From Gluconobacter sp. Gdi (GTDB lineage Bacteria; Pseudomonadota; Alphaproteobacteria; Acetobacterales; Acetobacteraceae), in the NCBI RefSeq assembly GCF_014132155.1, contig NZ_BLJQ01000001.1, positions 682,001-746,000 on the forward strand: a stretch of 64,000 nucleotides of DNA. Direction: 5' to 3'. Every line of letters starts with the position of its first letter. Position 1 is the stretch's first letter. Below, in pieces: positions 24,635 through 33,943 of the stretch. The notes beneath the pieces were generated by a model. The model had not been told where the DNA came from. It searched no databases and saw nothing but the letters and a program-made list of their open reading frames with translations. The position numbers and the translations under genes were made by a program.

Positions 24635-27205
24635 TCACGGCGTGTCAGGCGCTCTAACGCGACGGAAACCCAACCAGAGCAGGATGAGGCCCAGTGCTGT
24701 AGCGATCCATCCGAATATTGCGCCGGGAGGTGCAAAATGAAAGTGGATCCGGGTTGGTCCTGCAGGAAGCGGGATACGTTCAAATAACCCGTCCCACACT
24801 TCCGGGACGATGAAAGTGCCATTTACCTCGGCCGTCCATCCCGGCAGTATCACTTCGCGACGGATAAGATAAGTCGGCGCCGGGCAGTTTGCGGCAAGCG
24901 TCTCCCGGTCTTTCAGAGTAAGGGTGCAGGCTGCTTCAGTCTCAAAATAGGGGGCAGCGTTCTTCAGTCGGATGAGGTCTCCGGTTCCCGTATGCAGAAC
25001 GGGCATCATGGCTTCGCGCACAGCCTCTGTCTCAAAGCGGATGCGCGGCCAACCCACACGCTCTTTCACGGTGGACCAGATCATAACGTCTGTGGTGGCC
25101 TCTTTGAGGCTTAATGTCAGGGTGTGGGCATCGGCTGGAATGATTCTATCCAGTTCGATCGACGTCAGACCGTTGTCTGTTGCCTCTTTCAACCGTGTCT
25201 GACCCGTTGCGCATTGCGTGTCGGAACAAATGGACAGAATCAGAATTCCGTTCGAGTTTCCGGCGTAAGTGCCCAATTGCAGCGTTGCCAGGCGGCTAAC
25301 CGGCTTTTCCCATGATGAAATATTGATTGTGACCTCTGGCGAGTTCGGCGTCAGAGGAAAGCCGTTTGGCTGGCGGTTTTCTAGGGGGTAGGGCGCGATG
25401 CTTGGCATGCCATGACCTGGAGGAACCAGCAGGGCTGATACGCCGAGTTTGGCGAACAGATCAGGATGCCGGGCTAAAGAGGCTTCCAGAAAGGCATCCC
25501 CATTTTCAGCAAAAGGATAGGAGCCATTAAAGGTTACGGCGTCGACTTTTGAGCCGAAGTCCTGTTTCAGGCGCTCGATCCATGCTTTCGGCGTGGGAAT
25601 GGCATTGTGATTGATAGAGGCGATCCGCAGATAAGCGCCATAATTTGGCTCAATCGGTCCAATGGTCACGAAGCGCTGTAGGCCGGTTTCTCCCTGTAGT
25701 GCCGTAATAAGGCGTTGGTCTGGGCGGGGTTGTTCCGGATAGGCGCTTAGAAGAGGAAATCCGAACAAAAGAAGGGTCTCAAAACAGAGAACCGTTCCAA
25801 TAATTTTCGGATGTTTCTTGCTCCATGCAAGAAAAACCACAGTAGCCAAGCAGAGGGTGCCGAAAGCTAGCGATCCCACCGCATAAATATGGGAAGAAAC
25901 TGGTCCCTCAGAAACGGAACGAAGTTTCGTCAGGAACTGATGATCCAGAGCATAGGTCGTGACAATCAGGGCGCCCATCACACAAGCAGACAGGATGATT
26001 GCTCTGCGGCGCCACACACCACGGAACATGTCATCCAGGGCGAAGACTGCGAGAAGGATCAGGCAGCTTTCCACCATGGGTTCGCAAAGGCGAAAAAATA
26101 CGGTGTGCCCAAGTCCTGGCACCAGATCGACGAGTTGAGTGAGCCCCGGAACACCGGCCTGTTTTCCCACGACAGCAAGGAAAATGCCGAGCAGCAGGAA
26201 GCGCAGCCCTCGCTCGTTGTTGCCCCCAATGGCGCATAAAGCCAGAAACGGAAGAGTAAGCCCGCAATAGCCTCCTAGGGCATACCATGCATCCAATTCG
26301 GAGCCGTAGAATATGGGACCGTTGATGTAGGGGAATAGCAGCATCGACCATGCCTGATGCGGCAGGGTCTCATCATTGATGCCGCCGTGAACACCGATGT
26401 CAGCATGGGGTAGGAATGTCAGAAAAGCGAGGAGTTGCGGGGCGGCAATCAAACCAGCCGTGAGGCCCCCAAGGCAGATGTGAAGGGCAAAGCGGGATCT
26501 GCTGCCAGGAGCAGTCTGGAAAAAGCGTAGAACTGCAAGCCCGAGCGCGATCAGTCCTAAAAGAAAGGCAGTTTCGGGAAAGCCTGCCAACAGGAGATAG
26601 GTCAGGCTTAGAGCAAGCCAGCCCCAATTCCCGGTTCGGGCACGTTCCACGCCATAGAGAGCGAGAGGCAGAAAGGCGAGGGGTTCAGACGGGCCGTCCG
26701 AAGCCCATGCATAGGTGCCGTTGAAAGCATAGAGCAGGCCACCGATCAGCGCGGCGCGCGGATCGAGGCGCAGCTGTTTCAAAAATGCATATGTGGACAG
26801 GCCCGCGATGATTTGCAGAGTGCACTTCATCATCAGGAGACCATTCGGCAGCCCCAGAAACAGCACGAATGGTAGAAAAAATGCGGCAGGCTGGTATTCG
26901 CCCGCCAAAGGCATGCCGACACCGCTGTAGGGATTCCACCAGGGAATGACACCATGCACCCAGTCGTGCGCCACAAGTCGGCCGAGGGCTTCTACGAAAA
27001 CGCCTGCGCAACCGTCGATCCAGCCTGGATGTCCCGGGATTAGTCCCTTCGCGGCATTCGCAGAGTTCTGCACCATTAGTGACGTCGTCATCATTGGGTC
27101 GCTGGAGCGTAATCCGAGCCACTCCGGCAGGTAGAGGCAGATTGGCAGGAGGATCAGCGCGAGAAAGTGAGAGCGCGGCCAGAAGCGACGCGTTTTCTGG
27201 GGCAT
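24635..27205 (-). CDS. YfhO-like multi-spanning membrane protein (GT-C-like)
   Basis: The 856-residue protein has about a dozen hydrophobic helices in its first 500 residues and a soluble, beta-rich C-terminal part, closed by a last membrane helix (GWIATALGLILLWLGF). The pattern WWNPYSGVGMPLAGEYQPAAF near residues 95-115, and LLYAFNGTYAWASDGP, resemble the YfhO family (Pfam YfhO). That family has a GT-C-like fold and is linked to glycosylation of cell-surface polymers in Gram-positives. Function here is unknown. It starts at ATG 27205 behind GGAG. It lies between nrdA and nrdB on the opposite strand, breaking the usual nrdAB pair. Confidence 0.72.
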   Translation of the reverse strand: MPQKTRRFWPRSHFLALILLPICLYLPEWLGLRSSDPMMTTSLMVQNSANAAKGLIPGHPGWIDGCAGVFVEALGRLVAHDWVHGVIPWWNPYSGVGMPLAGEYQPAAFFLPFVLFLGLPNGLLMMKCTLQIIAGLSTYAFLKQLRLDPRAALIGGLLYAFNGTYAWASDGPSEPLAFLPLALYGVERARTGNWGWLALSLTYLLLAGFPETAFLLGLIALGLAVLRFFQTAPGSRSRFALHICLGGLTAGLIAAPQLLAFLTFLPHADIGVHGGINDETLPHQAWSMLLFPYINGPIFYGSELDAWYALGGYCGLTLPFLALCAIGGNNERGLRFLLLGIFLAVVGKQAGVPGLTQLVDLVPGLGHTVFFRLCEPMVESCLILLAVFALDDMFRGVWRRRAIILSACVMGALIVTTYALDHQFLTKLRSVSEGPVSSHIYAVGSLAFGTLCLATVVFLAWSKKHPKIIGTVLCFETLLLFGFPLLSAYPEQPRPDQRLITALQGETGLQRFVTIGPIEPNYGAYLRIASINHNAIPTPKAWIERLKQDFGSKVDAVTFNGSYPFAENGDAFLEASLARHPDLFAKLGVSALLVPPGHGMPSIAPYPLENRQPNGFPLTPNSPEVTINISSWEKPVSRLATLQLGTYAGNSNGILILSICSDTQCATGQTRLKEATDNGLTSIELDRIIPADAHTLTLSLKEATTDVMIWSTVKERVGWPRIRFETEAVREAMMPVLHTGTGDLIRLKNAAPYFETEAACTLTLKDRETLAANCPAPTYLIRREVILPGWTAEVNGTFIVPEVWDGLFERIPLPAGPTRIHFHFAPPGAIFGWIATALGLILLWLGFRRVRAPDTP

Positions 27206-27481
27206 GGAAGCTCCGCCGGGAGGATTGTGTTCTTTGCATAACTACAGCCTTCCGGTCCTTCAAGAGATTGCGCTGTGACGCGTGACTATGATCGCATCCG
27301 AAGCTATGCTTGGAGCAGCAGGAAACCCAAAGGCCAGACAGGCTGCGTACCTTAGCGCCCTTTGATGGAAAGCCTTTGTCCTGGTTAAGGTATTGAGAAA
27401 ACACGTTATTCGTGCGTCTGTGGCTTTTCCGTAAGGAGAGGTAAGGTGCACTGAAAACGTGTCTTTGAGGAAAGTAAGGTC

Positions 27482-28507
27482 ATGAGCAACACGACCCCGA
27501 ATGCTGGCGAAACGCCAGCGACCGAGCAGCATTATGACCTGATGACTGCGAACCCGGTGTACAAACCGTTTCGCTACCCGTGGGCCTATGATGCTTGGCT
27601 AACCCAGCAGCGCGTTCACTGGCTCCCGGAAGAAGTGCCGCTGGCTGATGACGTGAAGGATTGGCACCGTACGTTGACAGAAGCCGAGCAGCATCTCGTG
27701 ACGCAGATTTTCCGCTTCTTCACGCAGGCGGACGTGGAAGTGAATTCCGCGTACATGAAATATTACAGCCAGGTCTTCAAGCCGACCGAAGTGCTGATGA
27801 TGCTGTCGTCGTTCTCGAACATCGAGACGATCCATATTGCGGCCTATTCCCATCTTCTCGACACCATCGGGATGCCAGAAACGGAGTATTCGGCCTTCCT
27901 GAAGTACAAGGAGATGAAGGACAAATACGATTTCATGCAGTCGTTTAACATCGACAATAAGCGTGAAATTGCGAAGACCATGGCGGCATTTGGCGCCTTC
28001 ATGGAAGGGCTTCAGCTTTTCGCATCGTTCGCGATCCTGCTGAACTTCCCGCGCTTCAACAAGCTCAAGGGCATGGGACAGATCGTCTCCTGGTCGGTGC
28101 GTGATGAAACGCTGCACTGCCTGTCCATGATCCGTCTGTTCCGCACGTTCATCCGTGAAAATCCGGAGCTGTGGACGGAAGATTTCCGTGAAGAACTGAA
28201 GGAAATCTGCCGCACGACCGTTGAGCATGAAGACGCGTTCATTGATCTGGCCTTTGAAATGGGTCCGGTTGAGGGAATGTCCTCGGAAGACGTCAAGCGT
28301 TACATTCGCTTCATTGCGGATCGTCGTCTGACGCAGCTTGGTCTTGATCCGGTTTATGGTGAGGAAGAAAATCCGCTCCCGTGGATTGATGACATGCTGA
28401 ACGCTGTTGAGCACGCCAACTTCTTCGAAAACCGCTCTACGGAATACTCCCGTGCCTCTACGTCCGGCACCTGGGAAGAAGCCTTCGAAGGCAGCGTCTT
28501 CGAATAA
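27482..28507 (+). CDS. nrdB: Class I ribonucleoside-diphosphate reductase beta subunit NrdB
   Basis: NrdB holds the di-iron centre and tyrosyl radical that start catalysis in NrdA. The full ligand set is present, at E. coli-like numbers for the first half: Asp84, Glu115, His118, radical Tyr122 (in ETIHIAAY), Glu175, Glu209 and His212 (RDETLHCL). The 341-residue protein has no ATP-cone. The C-terminal tail (about 20 residues, ending EEAFEGSVFE) should dock on NrdA. Good ribosome sites (GAGGAAAG, AAGG) precede the ATG. I see no NrdR box in the 276 bases upstream, unlike nrdA. Confidence 0.95.
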   Translation: MSNTTPNAGETPATEQHYDLMTANPVYKPFRYPWAYDAWLTQQRVHWLPEEVPLADDVKDWHRTLTEAEQHLVTQIFRFFTQADVEVNSAYMKYYSQVFKPTEVLMMLSSFSNIETIHIAAYSHLLDTIGMPETEYSAFLKYKEMKDKYDFMQSFNIDNKREIAKTMAAFGAFMEGLQLFASFAILLNFPRFNKLKGMGQIVSWSVRDETLHCLSMIRLFRTFIRENPELWTEDFREELKEICRTTVEHEDAFIDLAFEMGPVEGMSSEDVKRYIRFIADRRLTQLGLDPVYGEEENPLPWIDDMLNAVEHANFFENRSTEYSRASTSGTWEEAFEGSVFE

Positions 28508-28510
28508 TCT

Positions 28511-28551
28511 GGGGATAGAGAAGAGTCAGCTTTCGGGCAGACTCTCTCCCC
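28511..28551. terminator. Imperfect hairpin between nrdB and the convergent methyltransferase gene
   Basis: GGGGATAGAGAAGAGTC (28511-28527) pairs imperfectly with GACTCTCTCCCC (28540-28551). It overlaps the last codons of the convergent gene and may end nrdB transcripts, though no T tract follows. Confidence 0.4.
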
Positions 28552-29365
28552 GTCGCAGAACCCGTTCGGCCGCATCGGTAAAGCGGCCATCCTCTTTATG
28601 CAAAACCAGTCCCGGACGCAGGCGAAAGATGCCTTTGCCGCCGTGGATGGCCTGGATCAGCACCAGCTTCGCTTCCCGCCCCTGTTTGGGCCAGAAGGGG
28701 TAGAGCTGGAGTGAACCGCCCCCGTTTTCCAAAAGCGTCTGGCAGGCTCTGTCCGTGATCGCTGCGGATACGATAAACGTCAGTGTACCACCGGGCAGAA
28801 CCCAGCGGGTAAGGCTGCGGATCCACGCCTGTGGGTCGGTGTCTTCTGCGCTGAGGGCCAGCCGCCGTCGTTCGTCAGGGGAGGGCGTACCATGCGCGCT
28901 GTGCCACGGAGGATTGGCCATCACGTGATGGAAGCGACCATTGGCTGTCGGAGCCAGAGCTCGCAAGGATGATGGGATCGTCGGGAGCACGGCCTGAAGA
29001 GCCGAAAGCGATGTTCGCGAGTCTGGAAACGGGTTGTTCAGGAAATTGTGAGCCGCCAGTTTTACTGTGTCCGCATCTGCTTCAAGCCCAATGCCGCTCG
29101 CGCCAGCAACGCGTGCTGCAAGGCATAGCAAGCCTGCGCCTGCACCGCATCCTGCTTCCAGAACAGTCTCTCCGGCTCGTGCAGGAACCGCTGCCGCCAT
29201 CAGGACAGGCTCAAGTCCCGTGCGATAGCCCTTCCGAAATTGTCGGTAATGGAGTCGTCCGTTGAGCAATGTTCCGTCCCTTTCGTTTTCAGAAAGGGGG
29301 GAAGTGCTCTTCAGATGGGCCTTAGGGGGCTGCAATGGGTTGACCACCTTCCTGCTGCCGCTCAT
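28526..29365 (-). CDS. Class I SAM methyltransferase, TrmN6-like (N6-adenine type)
   Basis: The 279-residue protein has the SAM motif VLEAGCGAGAGLLCLAARV, the acidic GLEADADTV and the amino-methyltransferase signature NPPW (VMANPPWHSAHG). The RGTLLNGRLHYRQFRKGYRTGLEPVLMAA-type N-terminal region matches TrmN6/YfiC, which methylates N6 of A37 in tRNA-Val. The exact substrate is inferred. GGA about 8 bases upstream supports ATG 29365. It is divergent from the polyprenyl diphosphate synthase gene, a pair seen in other alphaproteobacteria. Confidence 0.8.
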   Translation of the reverse strand: MSGSRKVVNPLQPPKAHLKSTSPLSENERDGTLLNGRLHYRQFRKGYRTGLEPVLMAAAVPARAGETVLEAGCGAGAGLLCLAARVAGASGIGLEADADTVKLAAHNFLNNPFPDSRTSLSALQAVLPTIPSSLRALAPTANGRFHHVMANPPWHSAHGTPSPDERRRLALSAEDTDPQAWIRSLTRWVLPGGTLTFIVSAAITDRACQTLLENGGGSLQLYPFWPKQGREAKLVLIQAIHGGKGIFRLRPGLVLHKEDGRFTDAAERVLRRGESLPES

Positions 29366-29512
29366 ATGGTCATTCCAACCTGTCGTCCGGCGTTAATATG
29401 GCCTGGTCGCTTTTCCAGACAGGAAGAACGAGCAGGGATACGCCACATCATATCGTGCCTGCACGGTCCTGGGCAGTCCTGGGATAGTGTGCAGGAACTG
29501 GAGTAAAGACCC

Positions 29513-30568
29513 TTGGATTCTGCCGCACCGGATGCTGCCGTGACCGTTGATAAAGCTGTGGTTCAGGGTACAGGTGGCGAAAGCGCACTGTCAGCGCTGT
29601 CAGCCTATCTCGAAGAGGACATGCTGGCTTGCAACCGCGCCATTATCGCGCGGATGGAGAGCCCTGTCCCCCTGATCCCGCAGCTTGGCGCTCACCTGGT
29701 GGCTGCTGGCGGCAAGCGCCTTCGTCCCCTTCTGACGCTCGCTTCAGCACGGCTGTGTGGTTATCAGCCAGGCCCTGATCATCAGCGTCATGTCGGGCTC
29801 GCAGCCTGCGTGGAGTTCATTCACACCGCAACTCTGCTGCATGATGATGTGGTGGACGAGAGCACGCTGCGTCGCGGTCTGGCTTCAGCCAATGCCGTGT
29901 TTGGCAACAAGGCGTCCGTTCTGGTGGGGGACTTCCTGTTCGCCCGTTCGTTCCAGCTTATGACGGCAGACGGCTCCCTGAAGGTCATGGCGATCCTGTC
30001 AGATGCGTCTGCAACGATTGCTGAGGGCGAAGTCCTTCAGATGGTTGTGCAAAACGATCTCACGACGCCTGTTGAGCGGTATCTCGAAGTCATTCACGGC
30101 AAGACGGCCGCACTGTTTGCGGCGGCCTGCCGCGTCGGTGCTGTTGTGGCCGAGCGTCCGGATGCCGAAGAGGATGCTCTGGAGCAGTTTGGCACCAATC
30201 TTGGTATGGCGTTCCAGCTTGTTGATGATGCTCTCGATTATGCCGCGGACCAGCAGGTTCTGGGCAAGACGGTCGGTGATGACATGCGGGAAGGCAAGAT
30301 CACTCTGCCAGTCCTGGCTGCCTATGAGGCCGGCTCACCGGAAGAGCGTGTGTTTTGGGAGCGCGTTATCGGGGAAGGCGAGCAGACTGAGGAAGATCTG
30401 CCTCACGCGCTGAACCTGATTGCGAAAACAGGTGCGATCAATACGACGATCGCCCGGGCGCAGGTTTATGCAGATGCAGCTGTTGAAGCCCTGTCTATTT
30501 TCCCGGATAGCGAACTGCGTCGCCTTCTGATTGAGACAGTTCAGTTCACCGTGAACCGGGCGCGCTAA
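29513..30568 (+). CDS. Long-chain polyprenyl diphosphate synthase (ubiquinone side chain)
   Basis: This trans-prenyltransferase elongates farnesyl diphosphate with isopentenyl diphosphate to the ubiquinone tail. The first Asp-rich motif is DDVVD at 111-115 (HDDVVDESTLRRG) and the second DDALD at 238-242. Small residues before the first motif (ATLL) are consistent with long products; octaprenyl (ispB) or decaprenyl (ddsA) cannot be decided, though acetic acid bacteria mostly make Q10 or Q9. The start is TTG 29513, with GGAG about 9 bases upstream; 351 residues. It should feed UbiA at 7 kb. Confidence 0.92.
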   Translation: MDSAAPDAAVTVDKAVVQGTGGESALSALSAYLEEDMLACNRAIIARMESPVPLIPQLGAHLVAAGGKRLRPLLTLASARLCGYQPGPDHQRHVGLAACVEFIHTATLLHDDVVDESTLRRGLASANAVFGNKASVLVGDFLFARSFQLMTADGSLKVMAILSDASATIAEGEVLQMVVQNDLTTPVERYLEVIHGKTAALFAAACRVGAVVAERPDAEEDALEQFGTNLGMAFQLVDDALDYAADQQVLGKTVGDDMREGKITLPVLAAYEAGSPEERVFWERVIGEGEQTEEDLPHALNLIAKTGAINTTIARAQVYADAAVEALSIFPDSELRRLLIETVQFTVNRAR

Positions 30569-30578
30569 AAATCCCCGT

Positions 30579-30609
30579 TCTGCGTCGGCCCCTTTGGGGC
30601 TGGCGTAGA
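30579..30609. terminator. Hairpin between the polyprenyl synthase gene and murI (convergent)
   Basis: TCTGCGTCGGCCCC (30579-30592) pairs over its whole length with GGGGCTGGCGTAGA (30596-30609), allowing G-U pairs, around a TTT loop. It lies between two convergent stops and is followed on the + strand only by a short CTTTGCTCT stretch; probably bidirectional. Confidence 0.55.
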
Positions 30610-30617
30610 CTTTGCTC

Positions 30618-31454
30618 TCAGGCCGTCAGTGCGAGCGGGCTGAAAAGAGACCATTCCGAAAAACCTAAACGGCTTACGGCGGCTTCCAGGCGCGGCGCAT
30701 TGAATGGTGCGCTTGTCATAAAAAGCCGGGGCGGTGCTGCGACTTTGTCTGTTGCGATGGGGGCGAGTGTCTCAAGCACAGTCCGCACCTGACGGGCGAC
30801 GGCTGGTGCCGGGTCAAGCCAGTTCAGATTGGGGCGTGCAAGGCGTTGAAACGCTGGCATCAGGAACGTGTAATGCGTGCAGCCAAGCCCGACGGTATCG
30901 ATGTCCTTGCCATGAGGCTGTTCGAACAGGCAGGTTAGTTCGCGTTCGACGTCTGCATCCGGAATGGCATCGCCCAGAAAGGCGCGTTCGGCCAGATCAG
31001 CCAGTCCACGCGCACCATGGGTGATGAGACGACAATCCGAGGCAAACTCTCGATGCAGTTCCAGTACATAGGGTCGCCGAGCTGTTGCTGACGTAGACAG
31101 CAGGCCAACGGTCCGTGTTGTGGAAACACGTCCAGCCCAGCGGATAGGGGGGACGCATCCGACAACAGGGATGGAGAGACGTTCCCGGAGTGCTGGCAGT
31201 GCAATAGTGCTCGCCGTATTGCAGGCAATCACCAGAACATCTGGCTGGACGTCACGGCAGGCTGCTTCGAGCAGGCTGACGATGCGGCCGGTCAGGCGAT
31301 CATCAGGTTGTTCCCCATATGGAAACAGCGCGGTGTCAGCCAGATAGTCGATCGTGAGGGAGGGGAGGATGTCGCGCAGAGCCTGAACGACACCCATCCC
31401 CCCGATGCCCGAGTCAAAAACAAGGCATCGGGACAAAAGGGCAGGAGAGCCCAC
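30618..31454 (-). CDS. murI: Glutamate racemase MurI
   Basis: MurI makes D-glutamate for peptidoglycan. Both catalytic cysteines are in place: Cys78 in VIACNTAST and Cys192 in LGCTHYTF, with FDSGIGGMGVVQAL and LADTALFPYG at the N-terminus. The frame opens with GTG at 31454, with AGAAGG 9 bases upstream, five bases after pyrE on the same strand. The length of 278 is normal. Confidence 0.94.
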   Translation of the reverse strand: MGSPALLSRCLVFDSGIGGMGVVQALRDILPSLTIDYLADTALFPYGEQPDDRLTGRIVSLLEAACRDVQPDVLVIACNTASTIALPALRERLSIPVVGCVPPIRWAGRVSTTRTVGLLSTSATARRPYVLELHREFASDCRLITHGARGLADLAERAFLGDAIPDADVERELTCLFEQPHGKDIDTVGLGCTHYTFLMPAFQRLARPNLNWLDPAPAVARQVRTVLETLAPIATDKVAAPPRLFMTSAPFNAPRLEAAVSRLGFSEWSLFSPLALTA

Positions 31455-31459
31455 GGACG

Positions 31460-32206
31460 TCAGCCTTCTGCTTTGGCCTTGAGCGCCAGCGCTTCTTCGG
31501 CGCTGCCAACACCGCCGTGCTTGCGGGACCAGCCACAGGGATCTTCAAGGAAGCGACGAACCTCGGCACTGTCCTTTTCAGAGAAATAATCGCCGCCTGC
31601 ACAGGCTTCGAGAACATCCCACCAGGTGCACAGCGCGTGCAGGGAGATGTCCATGTCTGCCAGCGTTTTGTGGGCGCCTGGGAAGACACCGTAAAAGAAT
31701 ACGACGAAGGTGTGGTTCACGATGGCGCCTGCATCGCGCAGGGCATTGGCGAATCGGATCTTGGATGCGCCGTCTGTCGTCAGGTCTTCGACCAGCAGGG
31801 TGCGCATGCCATCGGGCACATCACCTTCGATCTGCGCATTACGGCCAAAGCCCTTCGGCTTTTTGCGGACATACGCCATCGGCGTCATCATGCGGTCCGC
31901 GATCCACGCAGCGAACGGAATACCTGCTGTCTCGCCGCCGACAACAGCATCGATGCTTTCATAGCCGATGTGGCGGCCGATCTTCTCGACAGCCAGTTCC
32001 ATGATCTTGGTCCGGGCGCGTGGGAAGAAGATGATCTTGCGGCAGTCGATATAGACCGGGGACTTCCAGCCTGACGTCAGGGTGTAAGGCTCTTCCGGAC
32101 GGAAGTTGACGGCCTTGATCTCCAGAAGGATGCGGGCGGTGGTCAGGGCTGCGTCCCGGTCCCACTGGGTGCGACCCGCGATCGGGCTCTCTCCATGTTG
32201 TGTCAT
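31460..32206 (-). CDS. pyrE: Orotate phosphoribosyltransferase PyrE
   Basis: PyrE joins orotate to PRPP to make OMP in pyrimidine synthesis. Visible are YTLTSGWKSPVYIDCRKIIF near residues 41-60, VGGETAGIPFAAWIADRM and the PRPP-binding motif TLLVEDLTTDGASK. The ATG at 32206 gives 248 residues and has GGAGAG upstream; the frame can be extended to 32257. The C-terminal part (WWDVLEACAGGDYFSEKDSAEV onwards) is longer than in E. coli PyrE but familiar from alphaproteobacteria. It precedes murI in one short operon. Confidence 0.92.
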   Translation of the reverse strand: MTQHGESPIAGRTQWDRDAALTTARILLEIKAVNFRPEEPYTLTSGWKSPVYIDCRKIIFFPRARTKIMELAVEKIGRHIGYESIDAVVGGETAGIPFAAWIADRMMTPMAYVRKKPKGFGRNAQIEGDVPDGMRTLLVEDLTTDGASKIRFANALRDAGAIVNHTFVVFFYGVFPGAHKTLADMDISLHALCTWWDVLEACAGGDYFSEKDSAEVRRFLEDPCGWSRKHGGVGSAEEALALKAKAEG

Positions 32207-32380
32207 GCTGCTCTCCACTGACGTCGTTTTCTGTGGTTTACCGGCCACAAGACACAAAGGGTAGTGCCAAATTCGTACGCACTTGTTGCTGTTATAGGGA
32301 GACCCAATCTATGCTTGCGCAGTCAGGCCTTGCCCCCTAAGGAGTAAGACCGTTTTTCCTCTTCTAAAGCAGGATCAAAA

Positions 32381-32617
32381 GTGAGCATCGAAACCAGCCG
32401 GATCGGCCGGAAATGCGAACGTGCTGTTGTCACAGCCTATCAGGAACTGCGTGAGGTCGGTCAGCCGGACATGCAGGCCTTTGCTGCATGCACGACGCTT
32501 TACCGCATCCATCATCCTGAATCTTCCATCACGGAAGCACGCCGCCTTGTTGCGGAATGGATCGACCATCACGTTGTCCGCAAGGCTGATGGCCAGACTC
32601 CGGGCTGCGATTGCTAA
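32381..32617 (+). CDS. Small hypothetical protein with Cys-rich C-terminus
   Basis: A 78-residue soluble, mostly helical protein that I do not recognise. It starts with GTG at 32381 behind an AGGA and ends in GCDC, a possible metal-binding or redox tail; two more Cys lie at about residues 12 and 37. Codon use looks like that of the neighbours, and the divergent gap to pyrE (174 bases) leaves room for its own promoter. The reading frame is clean over its whole length, but its reality rests on that and on the ribosome site. Confidence 0.6.
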   Translation: MSIETSRIGRKCERAVVTAYQELREVGQPDMQAFAACTTLYRIHHPESSITEARRLVAEWIDHHVVRKADGQTPGCDC

Positions 32618-32641
32618 TCCAGCCTGTGTGACAGGGGCCTT

Positions 32642-33943
32642 TCAGCCCCGGTCACTCATGGAAACAAACTCCCGCTTTGTTTCCCCTACATAAAGCTGGC
32701 GAGGGCGCGTAATCCGCCCGGCCGGATCTTCAATCATTTCTTTCCATTGGCTGACCCACCCCACTGTCCGCGCAACCGCGAATAGAACAGTGAACATGCT
32801 TGTCGGAATTCCGAGAGCTTTCAGGATCAGACCTGAGTAGAAATCCACATTCGGGTAGAGCTTACGGCTGACAAAATAATCGTCTTCCGTGGCCACTCTT
32901 TCCAGTTCCTTGGCAAGGTCGAGCAGCGGATCGCGCTCCAGGCCAAGCTCGGAAATCACTTCATGGCACGTCGCTTGTAGGATTTTCGCGCGCGGATCGA
33001 AACTCTTGTAGACGCGATGGCCAAAGCCCATCAGACGAACACTGGAATTTTTGTCTTTGACCTGCTCCAGAAAGGCAGGGATGCCTTCACGGGTTCCGAT
33101 GGACTGAAGCATGTTCAGGGCAGCTTCATTGGCCCCTCCATGGGCAGGCCCCCAGAGCGCAGCAATGCCGGCAGAGATGCAGGCGTATGGATTGGCGCCG
33201 GTAGAACCAACCAGTCGAACCGTTGTGGTTGATGCGTTCTGCTCATGATCGGCGTGTAGAAGCAGGATCCGATCCATGGCGCGTGCCAGGACCGGGTTGA
33301 CCCGGTAGTGGTTGCCTGGTCTGGCGAAAAGCATGTGCAGGAAATTCTCGGAGAACGACATCTCTTCATCCGGATAGATGAAGGGCTCTCCGATGGAGTA
33401 TTTATAAGCCCATGCGGCGATGGTGGGCACTTTGGCAATCAAGCGGCGGGCAGAGAGATCGCGGTCTTCGGCCTGTGAAATATCCAGACCATCATGATAA
33501 AATGCTGATAGCGCGCCGACGGTGCCGCACAGGATCGCCATCGGGTGAGCGTCGCGGCGGAAACCGTTGAAGAAATTCCGGATCTGCTCGTTAAGCAGCC
33601 GGTGGGTGTTCATATCAGCCTGAAAAGCCTGATATTGCGCCGTTGTCGGCAGCTCTCCGTAAAGCAGCAGATAAGCAGTTTCCGTGAAGCTGGCATTGAG
33701 AGCCAGGTCTTCAATGGGATAGCCACGGTGGAGAAGCGTTCCCTCATCCCCGTCAATGAATGTGATCTTGCTGGTGCAGGTTGCCGTTCCCGTCAGGCCG
33801 GGATCAAAGGAAAATATACCAAGCTGCTGTTGGATTCCACGCAGATCCGCGACGTCCGGTCCCATGGTGCCCTTCAGAAGAGGGGCTTGCATGGAAGCGC
33901 CGCCAGCATGAAGGGTAGCAGTTTCGGACTTTGGATCGTGCAT
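32642..33943 (-). CDS. gltA: Citrate synthase GltA
   Basis: GltA condenses acetyl-CoA and oxaloacetate. The 433-residue type II (hexameric, Gram-negative) enzyme shows [19 protein letters not shown], the catalytic region [25 protein letters not shown] and [16 protein letters not shown], and a C-terminal RPRQLYVG. In acetic acid bacteria citrate synthase supports biosynthesis and, in Acetobacter, acid resistance. It is convergent with the small orphan and divergent from the Hint-domain gene. A stem (GTGACaGGGGC with GCCCCgGTCAC, 32628-32655) overlaps its last codons. Confidence 0.95.
   Translation of the reverse strand: MHDPKSETATLHAGGASMQAPLLKGTMGPDVADLRGIQQQLGIFSFDPGLTGTATCTSKITFIDGDEGTLLHRGYPIEDLALNASFTETAYLLLYGELPTTAQYQAFQADMNTHRLLNEQIRNFFNGFRRDAHPMAILCGTVGALSAFYHDGLDISQAEDRDLSARRLIAKVPTIAAWAYKYSIGEPFIYPDEEMSFSENFLHMLFARPGNHYRVNPVLARAMDRILLLHADHEQNASTTTVRLVGSTGANPYACISAGIAALWGPAHGGANEAALNMLQSIGTREGIPAFLEQVKDKNSSVRLMGFGHRVYKSFDPRAKILQATCHEVISELGLERDPLLDLAKELERVATEDDYFVSRKLYPNVDFYSGLILKALGIPTSMFTVLFAVARTVGWVSQWKEMIEDPAGRITRPRQLYVGETKREFVSMSDRG

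Noticed and set aside
29240-29506. Small + strand frame ahead of the polyprenyl diphosphate synthase gene
   Set aside because: It overlaps the start of the convergent-strand methyltransferase gene and shows no family features.
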